Origin: Patiria pectinifera
Lineage: Eukaryota; Echinodermata; Asteroidea; Valvatida; Asterinidae
Reading direction: 5' to 3'
Assembly: GCA_029964075.1 (NCBI GenBank)
Contig: CM057135.1
Coordinates: 6,185,001-6,249,000, forward strand
Length of the DNA: 64,000 nucleotides
The translations under genes were made by a program, and so were the position numbers. Positions 11,930 through 20,492 of the stretch are shown piece after piece; positions within the stretch are counted from its first letter, which is position 1; the number at the start of each line of letters is the position of its first letter. The notes beneath the pieces are model-generated. The model was not told where the DNA came from, did not search any database, and worked only from the letters and a program-made list of their open reading frames with translations.

Positions 11930-12682
11930 CTAGCAAGGCTTAAGTTGGTCGATGTGAGCGATCACTTCCGTTCCAGGTGAAGACACTGGAGCAAGTTTAT
12001 AGTTCGCTGGAGTGAGCTGCTCCAAGACTGTCAATGGGCTACACCACTTTGGAGCTAGCTTGGCAGAAAAGTGCTTCTCTGCTCTGGACTGCGGATGGGT
12101 TTTCAGCATAACCTGATTTCCAAACGCGTGCTTGGCAGAACGACGTCGTTTATCATAGTGGTGTTTGCGCTTCTGATAAGATTTTTGCATGTTCTGGGTC
12201 ACTTCCTGCCTCACAGTATCCGCATCCTGCCTCTCTGACGTATCGGTGAGATGCCATTTGTTGTGTAGTGGACTCTGCAGCTGACGACCAAACATGACAT
12301 CACAGGGGGCCATGCCAGTCGTGGAGTGGACAACAGAATTAAGCGCAAATGCAAATTCTGAGACGTGAATGTCCCACAGTCGATGATCATCAGTGAGGTA
12401 CGAACGCATCATCCCCTTGATGTTACGGTTCACTCGTTCAACCCAGTTGGTCCGTGGGTAATATGGAGATATAAAGATCTGTTCTACACCCCACTCGTCG
12501 CACACCGCCTGGAAATAAACTGGAACCATTATCAGACACAAGTTTCTTAGGGGCTCCATAACGGCAAAAGAGCTGTCGAACCATCCGGGACGCCACAGCC
12601 TTACCCGTCGCCTTCCGCATGGGGAACACCTCAGTCCATTTCGAAAAATGGTCTCCTGCAACGAGCAGATACTCATGCCCAC
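11930..12682 (-). pseudogene. Gypsy-1 integrase, C-terminal part
   Basis: This frame supplies the second half of integrase. FISPYYPRTNWVERVNRN contains the catalytic Glu (about residue 82 of the open frame) of the DDE core. It is followed by a conserved helical part (FALNSVVHSTTGMAPCDVMFG) shared by Ty3/Gypsy integrases. A GPY/F-like module, KLAPKWCSPLTVLEQL, lies near the C-terminus. The stop falls at 11930-11932. The first 50 or so residues of the open frame are out-of-frame sequence. The true protein enters near FQAVCDEWGV from the frame upstream through a 1-nt shift at about 12510-12540. No chromodomain follows. Confidence 0.85.
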
Positions 12683-13912
12683 CGTAGCTACTTGGAAAAG
12701 GGCCCATCAGGTCTACACCCAAGACTCCCCATGGCTGTTGAGAGTGTGACCATAGCATCAGACCCGGTGGTTTCCTGAACAGAGGCTTCATCTCCCTACA
12801 TGTTTTACAGGCTCTCACAAAGTTGCGCACATCTTTGGAGATCCCAGTCCACCACAAACAAAGGTCATCCAGGCGGTTGAGGGTCTTGGTACGCCCAAGA
12901 TGGCCTGCCGTCGGTTTGGCATGATAATCGTGAAGAACATCCCGCTGTAACGTCTTTGGAACAACAATTTTCCATTTCGTCCCGGTGTAACGGTAGAGGA
13001 CATCATCCTTCACCCTGTATGCACCTGACTTGTCTGCCTTCATTTTGATCAGGGTCGGGTCGCGTGACTGGTCTGTCTTGAGCTGTTGCCAGCCGGGAAA
13101 AGGGAGAGACTGGTTGTTGGCCTCACCATCTCCAACTGTCCGCCACTGAAGGTCCATCCGGTTCCTCCAGCGTGTCTTGCACTTGGTGCAGGTGTACACA
13201 AGCATCACCTCTGCTCGTCTACGGCTAACAGTGACACACTTTAGGTGATACCAGCTCTGGCATAAGTCGCACTGCACCCAATCTACAGGATAAGTATCTG
13301 GCCTCTTGCAGACATTTGCTGCACATGTATCATCATCCTGTGCTCCATCAGTCTGGGCCCCAGGATTGACATCCGCACCCACAGGTGGCGTGGCAGGTTG
13401 TGTATCATCACCAGTGAACGGGAACTCCTCTGCCAGGTCTTCCCAAACAGCTCCAACAATGGTGTCATGAGCCCTGGACAAGCCGTCATGTAACACATGG
13501 AGAGAACCTTGTCGGTATGTCACATCAAAGCAAAATTCCTGCAACCGCAACACCCATCGGGCAAGTCGACCAGTTAGCTGGGCCTTCCGGAACAACCAAG
13601 TAAGAGACTGGTGATCGGTGATTACCGTGCAGCATTGGCCCTCCAAGTAGACACGCCACTTCTCCAGCGCCCACACAACTGCAAGGCACTCGCGTTCTGT
13701 TGTGCTGTAATTGCGTTCAGGGCCGTTGAGTGCACGACTTGGAAAGGCAATGGTGCGCATGTTTCCGTCCTCTTGAAGCAAGACCGCGCCCAATCCAGTG
13801 CCGCTTGCATCAGTGTGTACCAGGAATGGACGGGTAAAGTTAGGGTAGGTGAGTATGGGCTGTGATGTCAATATCATCTTCTGGATTGTGATGGCGGCGG
13901 TACACTTGTCTG
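12500..13912 (-). pseudogene. Gypsy-1 RNase H, PHD finger and integrase N-terminal half
   Basis: The open frame from the ATG at 13877 runs to 12438. RNase H comes first: HTDASGTGLGAVL (Asp23), TTERECLAV (Glu63), VITDHQS (Asp88) and HDGLSR (Asp131). A Cys4-His-Cys3 PHD finger follows at residues 185-233. The integrase HHCC zinc-binding region comes next (His319/His325, Cys357/Cys360), then the core with VDLMGPFP (Asp389) and VSDNGSS (Asp449). Beyond about residue 455 the frame is wrong, and integrase continues in the neighbouring frame to 11930. Upstream, a TAG near 13915 separates it from the RT thumb region. Domains and catalytic residues are directly visible; inactivation is clear. Confidence 0.9.
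13179..13325 (-). other. PHD finger inside Gypsy-1 pol
   Basis: Eight ligands are spaced C-x4-C-x12-C-x2-C-x4-H-x2-C-x15-C-x2-C (C185, C190, C203, C206, H211, C214, C230, C233 of the 13877-12438 frame). The landmarks are VQCDLCQSWYHLKC and YTCTKCK. The Trp two residues before the His is also typical of PHD fingers. The finger lies after an acidic, Pro/Asp-rich linker that follows RNase H and about 85 residues before the integrase zinc-binding region. PHD fingers commonly read histone H3 tails, so a role in choosing chromatin targets is a reasonable inference, not shown. Confidence 0.8.
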
Positions 13913-13924
13913 TCTAGTCCCACT

Positions 13925-14327
13925 TGGCGTTCTTGTGACGAAGTTGATTTAGGGGTTCTTTGCACCATGCAAAGACTCGAGGATCGCATCGATCGTTGGC
14001 ATCGTTCTTGTGACGAAGTTGATTTAGGGGTTCTGTGATGTCAGCCAGGCGTGGAATAAACTTGGCATACCAAGTTACCATTCCCAAAAACTGCTGGAGC
14101 TGCTGCACAGATGTAGGCGTAGGGTAGTCAAAATAGCCTGCACTTTCTCTGGATCCATCGATCGTTGGCATCGTTCTTGTGACGAAGTTGATTTAGGGGT
14201 TCTGTGATGTCAGCCAGGCGTGGAATAAACTTGGCATACCAAGTTACCATTCCCAAAAACTGCTGGAGCTGCTGCACAGATGTAGGCGTAGGGTAGTCAA
14301 AATAGCCTGCACTTTCTCTGGATCCAT
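13925..14327 (-). repeat. 169-bp tandem duplication and rearrangement within Gypsy-1 RT
   Basis: The segment at 13991-14159 is repeated at 14160-14327. It encodes the RT C-terminal piece YFDYPTPTSVQQLQQFLGMV twice. A partial third copy (13929-13959) adjoins a copy of a segment (about 13958-14003) whose original lies at 14702-14750 in the RT fingers/palm. The joins share short identities (GATCGTTGGCATCG), which suggests template switching during reverse transcription or later replication slippage. It destroys the reading frame. Confidence 0.85.
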
Positions 14328-14789
14328 CTGCAGACCATGTGGTCCAATGATGAGGCCCAGGTAGCGCATCGTACTGCATCCAAAACTGCACTTGTCTCTG
14401 TTGACTGTCAGGTCCGCCTCACGGAGTTTCTGGAGAATTTGTTGAAGATCAACAAAGTGTTGGCTCACCGACGAAGAGTAACACACTATGTCGTCAAGAT
14501 AAACATAACATATTTTCCCGATGAAGTCTCGAAGGACCGTCTCCATTAATCTCTGGAAACTAGCTGGGCCGTTGACAACGCCAAATGGTAGGACTTTAAA
14601 CTGGTAGAGCCCTTCCTCGCATATGCATGCCGTTTTCTCCACATCTTCTGGGGCCATTGCCATTTGATGGTATCCGCTCTTGAGATCAAGCGATGTGAAA
14701 AAAGTTGCACCATGCAAAGACTCGAGGATCGCATCGATCGTTGGCATCGGGTATGCATCTATCTTTGTTAATCGATTCAGCTTGCAATC
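14328..14789 (-). pseudogene. Gypsy-1 reverse transcriptase, main part
   Basis: From about 14789 the minus strand reads CKLNRLTKIDAYPMPTID, then TSLDLKSGYHQMAM (first catalytic Asp), LPFGVVNGPASFQRLM and VYLDDIVCYS (the YLDD catalytic pair), then GLQMDPEKVQAI. This is the classic Ty3/Gypsy RT palm. Its N-terminal part (up to VDYRK) lies 3.2 kb away at about 17970-18100, because a LINE sits between them. The 3' end of this segment runs into the tandem duplication. It polymerised element cDNA in cytoplasmic particles when intact. Confidence 0.92.
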
Positions 14790-17700
14790 TTCTTGCGTGT
14801 GAAAACCAAAACAAAGAGGTAGTTAGATCTCTGGGTGCTTGCTGAGAAGCCACTCTCGGGTTGCTGCATCAACATCAACATCGATCAGGCCTTGGTACTC
14901 ATTTGGGGGGCGATAGAGGGGGCACTCGGAGATGATGTGGTCAGCAGTCTGCTGCTCCGCTCCACATTCGCAAGCTGGGCTCTGGGATAGGCCCCACCTC
15001 CACATGTCAGCATTGAAACGCCCGACCCCGGTGCGGAGCCTGTTTAGTTTAACCCATGCCTGTCGTGGGAGATCAGATCCTGGGCAACTTCTGGATGGTA
15101 CAGGAATGTATCTATGCAGATGGTTAGGGGATGACTGCCACTTCTGTGTCCACATCCTGTGGGCCCATCCAGTGGGCCTTTGACTCAGTGGGTTGGATAG
15201 TTGACAATAGATCCTTTCCACTTGAGGCAAAGGGGCGCCGGGATTTGAGTCTGGGTTGTGTCTGTTCCCTGCTGATAGCTTGGTGGAGGAGGTGATCTGG
15301 ATCCATGGCGCGTCGGGCCAGCGCCATGCTTGCTGCCTGCCTACGGAGCTCAGCTGGTGGGATGCCTGCAAGCACAGGGAGCTGCTCAACTGGTGTGGGT
15401 TGTAAGCATCCAGTGATTGTGCGCAGGGTGCAGTTAAGGCTCACATCTACCAGGCTGGTGTGTCTACTCCTACTCCATGCTGGTGCACAATACTCAGCCG
15501 GCGCGTACACAAGTGCCAGGGTAGAGGTGCGGAGTGTTGATGGACTTGCTCCCCATCCTGTGCCCACGAGTTTACGGATGAGAGCACTGCGTGCCATGAC
15601 CTTGTCTCGGAGTCCGGCAAGATGTTGTCTGTAGGAGAGTGTCCTATCCAGTTTGACACCAAGATATGTGGTTGTTGTCTGGAAGTCCAAGCGCCTCTTG
15701 TTGATGTACACATCCAGCTCACGTTTTGCTTCCTTGTTGTTCAGATGGAAGGCTGTAGAGACTGTCTTACCCTCACTCAGCTTCAGTCGCCACTGTCTCA
15801 GGTATAGGGCCAAGGTGCTCATGTCCTGGCTCAGGGTGCTTTCAGTCATCTTCCACTCTCTGTGTGTTGTCAGGATGGCCAGGTCGTCGGCATATCCGTC
15901 GGCATATCTTAGAGATTGTATCAGGGAGGTCGTGGATGTACACGTTGAACAGCATTGGAGCCAGGACGGATCCCTGTGGAACGCCATTTTTGAGCCGGCG
16001 TGGTCTACTTTGTTGCCCGTCGCTGGTCTTGAGCACGAAGCTGCGGTTTGAGATCAGCTCCACAATAAAGTGTACCATCTGTCTGTCTGGCAGCATCCGT
16101 AGAAGTTTTAAAGTCAACCCACGGTGCCATACAGTGTCATACGCGGCGGTCAGGTCTATGAGTACAGCGCCAGCTGTCTCTTTGGCCTCGAAGCAATCCT
16201 CGATGTCCTGAGTGAGCAGGGTTACCTGATCCACGGTGGATCGTCCTTTGCGGAAGCCAGCCTGTTCTCGGGGCAGCTGGGGATCAATGATGGGATTGAT
16301 GCGTCCGTGAATCATCCTTTCAAGCAGCTTGTATGGAACACACAGGAGTGAAATAGGCCTGTAGCTTTTAGGGTCATCCCTGGGCTTGTTAGGTTTCGGG
16401 AGGGCGATGACAGTTGCCTTGCGCCAGATTTTGGGGATTTTGCATCTTTCCATCGAGGTGGACAGGTACCGACGTAACCACTCGGTTGCAGCATCTCCTG
16501 CATGTAAGAGGAACTCTGGGTGGATATCGTCTGGTCCTGGGGCCTTACCCGCCTTCATTGACTTCAGTGCTTCGACCAGTTCTTCTGTGGTGAAGGGGTT
16601 GGTGATGTTCACGTCCCCACCGTCAACCTTCCATAGCTCAGCAACTTCCTTTCCGACCTGTCTTGAGAAGTTTCGGTCTGGGTTGGTAAAACGACCATTC
16701 TGAAGTAGTTGTGATGCTATTGCATTAGCACTCACAGGGCATTTGTCAGGTTTAGATGTGTTCCTTCCTGTGAGGCGGTTGATGGTGTGCCAGGCTTTTC
16801 GGCTGGAGTGTGTGAAGTCAATGGATTCAACTGACTCTGTCCAACGATCTTGGCGTTTCTCATCCAGGCGCTTCATCAGGATGTTGGCTGTGGCATCACA
16901 TCCCTCTTTGGATGTAGCTGCTGTGTGATCTTCGTACAACTTCTGGCATTCTTCGTCCCAGCATGGGATGTAGTTCCTCTGGTATCCACGGGGGACTGAC
17001 TGCTTGGCTGCGTTGGTGAGCATTTTACAGTATGCCTTGTATGAGGTATCCAGGTCTGTGCTGTCCGGTGGTGGGAGGTTCTGGTTGGCTTGGTTGGTGA
17101 GCAATTTGAACCTGTCCCAGTCAGCTTTTCGAAAGTTCCATCGTCTCACTGGTTTGCTTGAGGTAGGAGCAACGAGTGGTACCGGTGTGACGAGTGATGG
17201 TCGGTGTTGGGACCTTGGGAATTTCTCCAGCACTCGGCGAACCAGAGGTGGTTGGACTTTTGTGCTGCTAGCAAAAGCTAGGTCTGGGTTCGAACCTGAA
17301 TTCCACCGGGCAGAGTGGAAGCTAGCGGGCTCCTTTGGGTTGTATAGGAGAGTCAGGTTGTTGGCAGATGCCCATTCTACAAGACAAGTTCCGTCATTGT
17401 TGGATCTGGAGTAGCCCCATTCAGTGTGGTGGCAGTTGAAATCGCCGGCGCAGATGCAGGGGTGAGTGACCGCTGGTAGGGATGCTTTGGTCAGGCGTGT
17501 TGGGGGTGGCTTGTACACGTTAATGATAGTTACATCCTGAGCCTTCACGGCCAGCCATTCCAGTTCGGAGTCATCTGCGGACTGTGCCTCCAGGGACCAC
17601 TCTGTGTCCTGTCTGACAAAGGTGGCTAGGCCGTGGTGTTTGTTCAAGATGTGTGCAGCTAGTGTGAATTCGGGAATTGTTAGTTTCTCCGTCGTTTCAC

Positions 17701-17966
17701 AGTGTGTTTCTTGCAGCAAAATAACAGAGGCTTTGTTGGTATATGCAAGCTGTTCAATGATGGTAAGTTTGGCGGTGGTGAGACCCTCGACGTTCAACTG
17801 CAGTATCGCGGCACCCTCGCCGTCGACGACAGCTGCCGCCTGCTCGGGGCCGCGGACCTGAGTTTCCATCCTACGTTTGGTTTGGTTTCGTGTCATCGGC
17901 ATTAGTCTCCAGAAACAAGTTTCGGGATTACAGAGAAGACCACGAGAAGGTTGCCGATATCTCCTC
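14790..17966 (-). mobile_element. Jockey/I-like LINE inserted in Gypsy-1 RT
   Basis: The Gypsy RT reads into this element after a GATTATCGCAAG-type sequence and resumes beyond it with TGCAAGCTGAATCG. CTTGCG/CTTGCA repeats at both junctions look like a short, imperfect target duplication (67-72 of the 17901-18000 block, and 14781-14785 or 14793-14797). The insert carries an AP-endonuclease, RT and C-terminal zinc knuckle on the minus strand. It has no recognisable ORF1, so it is either 5'-truncated or a single-ORF type. LINE-A (1-1642 and 54816 onward) and the 25.5-27.4 kb fragment belong to the same broad group, sharing RRWNF-K-A-W and QLNVEGLT segments. Confidence 0.88.
14823..17902 (-). pseudogene. 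LINE endonuclease / reverse transcriptase (frameshifted)
   Basis: Starting at the ATG at 17902, the protein opens into an AP-endonuclease: LQLNVEGLT (metal/Asn region), LLQETHC (Glu), VYKPPP, CAGDFNCHHTEWGY (Asp, Asn). The linker RRWNFRKADWDRF follows. RT then shows KAGKAPGPDDIHPEF, SYRPISLL, EQAGFRKGRST, VLIDLTAAYDTVWH (first Asp) and NGVPQGSVLAPMLFN. The YADD box is disturbed: a perfect 12-nt tandem duplication (15885-15896 and 15897-15908) plus a frameshift give YADGYADD in the 15987-15124 frame. A second frameshift near 15300 leads to the C-terminal frame ending at 14823, with ACECGAEQQTADHIISEC as the CCHC motif. The first frame stops at 15842. The element is inactive. Confidence 0.88.
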
Positions 17967-18330
17967 CTTGCGATAATCGACGCATAGCCGATAATCACTT
18001 TTCTTCTTCTTGGGTATCATTACAACTGGTGATGCCCATGGAGAATGTGAAGGCTTAATTCTTCCGTCCTCCAACAGTTTCCTCCAACTGCATTTTCAAT
18101 GACAGTCGACGCTCTGGGGAAAGACGGTAAATAGGCCCACGGACAGGTAGGGATTCGCCGATGTCGATGCGGTGCTTACTGATGTTTGTCCAGCCGGCTT
18201 TGGTTGTCAGCACATCCGAGAACTCACTTAGTAAGTTCTCCAGGTGACAGTTGTAGGCAGTCGTGAATATGGGGTCAGCTAGAAGATGTAATTCACCTTC
18301 CAGGGGGGGGGGGGGTGTCAGGGGTAGAAA
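17967..18330 (-). pseudogene. Gypsy-1 protease-RT linker and RT N-terminus
   Basis: On the minus strand this reads as the start of RT: LPVRGPIYRLSPERRLSL, KPSHSPWASPVVMIPKKKK and DYRLCVDYRK, followed at once by the LINE. A G14-type homopolymer at 18302-18315 and a one-base shift near 18065 break the frame. It lies between the protease frame and the LINE insertion. Confidence 0.8.
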
Positions 18331-19068
18331 TCACAGGATCGATCTCAGGGGGCCACATAACGACTCACGTAACCCAAGCAATGGCCACTTGATGCGCGGC
18401 GCATCCGTGTGCATTCCAATCCAATAGGAGTTCTCGCTGAAATCCATCACCAGTTTCGCCCGTGTAGCGAAATCCTTGCCCAGCAACAGCGGGGTCGGCA
18501 AAGTTTTCGTCTGATGCAGGCGAACAACGAGACTAGCTCCAGCTACCTCGACCGTTGCCTCCACAGTTCCAGTGGAGCAGAACTCAGTCCCGTTTACCAT
18601 AATCAGGGGTCGGGCAGAGGTCTCCGGTGTCACAGACAGTCCAAGGGATTCACATGCGCTTTGCTCGACGAGGAAGATCGTCGATCCTGTGTCCTTTAAT
18701 GCCGCAGCATCATGTCCGTTGACGTAAACCATAATGTACGGACCAGTGTCCAATGGCTCCGGACTGTCACTCGATGTCTGTGACATCACAAGGTTGACTT
18801 TTGACCCGGTTGGCTGAGTTGTTGTTTCTGGCGGTTTGGTGGGTTTCGTGTCTGGTCCGTGTTTCCCAGGCCTGTTGTCCTGTCTTGGGGTGGGCGGGAA
18901 AGGGCACTCTGTCACCCGGTGCCCCAGTTGACGGCAACAGAAACAGACTGTCTCGAAAGTTTCGGGCTGCTTTTGAGGTGTTGCTGTTGATGTACTGTTC
19001 CTTGATGGTGGTGCTCTTTCGGCACCAGCAGGACCACTCTCTGGTTTTGTGTGAGCATGAGTGTTCAC
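18331..19068 (-). pseudogene. Gypsy-1 nucleocapsid zinc knuckle and protease
   Basis: The frame reads through a basic, Pro/Thr-rich spacer to CFCCRQLGHRVTEC, a CX2CX4HX4C retroviral-type zinc knuckle. It continues into an aspartic protease with LKDTGSTIFLVEQSACESLG (catalytic DTGS), KDFATRAKLVMDF and NSYWIGM near the flap/C-terminal part. It is one base out of register with the capsid frame, which stops at 19065-19067. The knuckle normally belongs to gag, so a mutation or a programmed shift separates them. The frame ends near 18331 next to a long G run. Confidence 0.82.
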
Positions 19069-19833
19069 TTTGTCATCCGTTGGCTTGGGGGTGCGTAGGG
19101 GGGCCTATTGAAGGAGTGGGGATGGAACTCTTCCATTTTTCGGTTCAGTATGTACTCATCCGCCCGTCGAGCCACAGCTTGAACCGTTGGCAGTTTCTTT
19201 TCACGCAGCTTTGTCCGGAGGTGTTCGCTTTGTATTGGTGTCAGAAACTGATTTGTCAGCAACAGTTCCATCATGCGTTTCACGTCACCGGACGTGTCAG
19301 ATTCATCCGATGGTTTCAGCCATCGTTTGAAGTATAGCGAGAGCCGGGTGGCAAACTCCTCAAATGTTGCATCCGACTTCTTTGAAGCGGTCTTGAATTT
19401 GAGGCGGTATGCTTCCAGGGTCAGTACATAGTGGCGCAGAATGATGGCGACTATTTTGGAGAAATCCTTTTTGTACTCCTCAGTCAAAGCATGAAAAGCT
19501 TTTTGTGCTTTTCCAGTCAGGTATGGCTCGAGTAGACGGGGCCATTCAACTCTTTGGTTTCTTCTGGGCAGTAGCCATACGCTCAAATGTGGCCAAGTTA
19601 CATGTTATGTCATCATCACTTGACAGTTTATGAAAATCGGGCAGTTCAGGGCCGACTCTAATTGAGGAGACAGAAGCTTTGGTGGCTTCAGTCATTGCCT
19701 TCAGCAGTGATTGACAAAGGGCCTCAGTTTCACCCTTACGCTGGGTCTCAGGCTTTTCTAGTAGCTGTCCTACATCTGGTTGTGGAGGTGAGGGTTTACT
19801 CTCAGGTTCTTTCATGTGAGTGAGTTCACACAA
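19065..19833 (-). pseudogene. Gypsy-1 gag: capsid region
   Basis: Two overlapping frames (19833-19546 and 19586-19065) together give a gag protein. An acidic N-terminus with LPDFHKLSSDDDITCNLATF is followed, after a frameshift near 19560, by the capsid. The capsid has WPRLLEPYLTGKAQKAF, AIILRHYVLTLEAYRLKF and FATRLSLYFKRWLKPS. This pattern (W..LL.PYL.GKAQ.A.., ILRRY..T.E.YR..F) is shared with the gag of Gmr1-type Gypsy elements, from which the vertebrate SCAN domain derives. It forms the particle shell when intact. About 350 bp between it and the 5' LTR (19834-20164) hold no other gene and serve as leader. Confidence 0.78.
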
Positions 19834-20164
19834 GCACTAAATACGGTCCTGTTTTGATTTGATTTCGTTCACGTCGATGTGATTGGAATGGCATAGCTGG
19901 GCTATGTATTCTCCGGTAAATCGCCGTAAATAAGCTGCCCTGTTCTCGGCCATGATAACAGCTTATATTCTCAAACTATGTGTTGACTCAATTATCACAG
20001 TTATCAGTCAATTATATCACGTAGAATTATCAATGTTCATTGAATATAGGCACTCAAGATTTAACGTTACTCACGCCGCCGCCCGGACTGCCGATGACGC
20101 TACACTGTACTCGCAGATCAAAACCGTCCGCAAAATTCGCGAAAATCACCGCTCCAGCAGAATC

Positions 20165-20182
20165 ATCCTGCCGACTGCGCCA
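20165..20182 (-). promoter_or_regulatory. Gypsy-1 primer-binding site
   Basis: Two bases inside the 5' LTR the minus strand reads TGGCGCAGTCGGCAGGAT. It begins with the TGG required to pair with a tRNA 3' CCA. I do not assign the tRNA. Confidence 0.75.
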
Positions 20183-20184
20183 GG

Positions 20185-20443
20185 TATACCGGTCTGTTAC
20201 ACACAATTAGGTTCAGATAACTCCACAAGAGAAGATGATTGATTCAGAATTAACAGTTCTGCTTCATTTATTCCGAGATTACGATAATTGGAAATCACAT
20301 TTTTGATCGGCCATATTTGATTATATCCCAGCATGCTTTGTCGGTATCCCTTATGACGTCATGAGTGGTAGTATCGAGTCAAGTCGTTTGTGTAAGTCTC
20401 CATGTCATGTCGTCATCACTGCAGTCGTGTCAAGCCCGTTATA
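20185..20443 (-). repeat. Gypsy-1 5' LTR
   Basis: This direct repeat of 11058-11307 is 259 bp long, with TATACCGG and CCGTTATA ends. It differs from the other LTR by an extra TTGATTAT segment and scattered substitutions. AGTT follows at 20444-20447 as the target duplication. Confidence 0.9.
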
Positions 20444-20492
20444 AGTTTCTTCCTGGCAAATTATAAAAGGTGTACCATAACGTTAAGAAAAT

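Larger units (their letters stand above)
11058..20443 (-). mobile_element. Gypsy-1: complete but inactivated Ty3/Gypsy LTR retrotransposon
   Basis: Two direct repeats of about 250 bp (11058-11307 and 20185-20443) bound gag, protease, RT, RNase H and integrase, in that order on the minus strand, which is the Ty3/Gypsy order. A primer-binding site adjoins the 5' LTR and a polypurine tract adjoins the 3' LTR. A 4-bp direct repeat AGTT flanks the element (11054-11057 and 20444-20447). Damage includes a LINE inserted in RT (about 14790-17966), a 169-bp tandem duplication, an in-frame TAG near 13915, a frameshift in integrase near 12520 and frameshifts in gag. No env-like gene is seen. The two LTRs differ by an 8-bp indel and several substitutions, so the insertion is not recent. 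Confidence 0.92.

Noticed and set aside
15305-17905. Plus-strand open frames opposite the LINE in Gypsy-1
   Set aside because: They are antisense to a clear endonuclease-RT with catalytic motifs and have no domains of their own.
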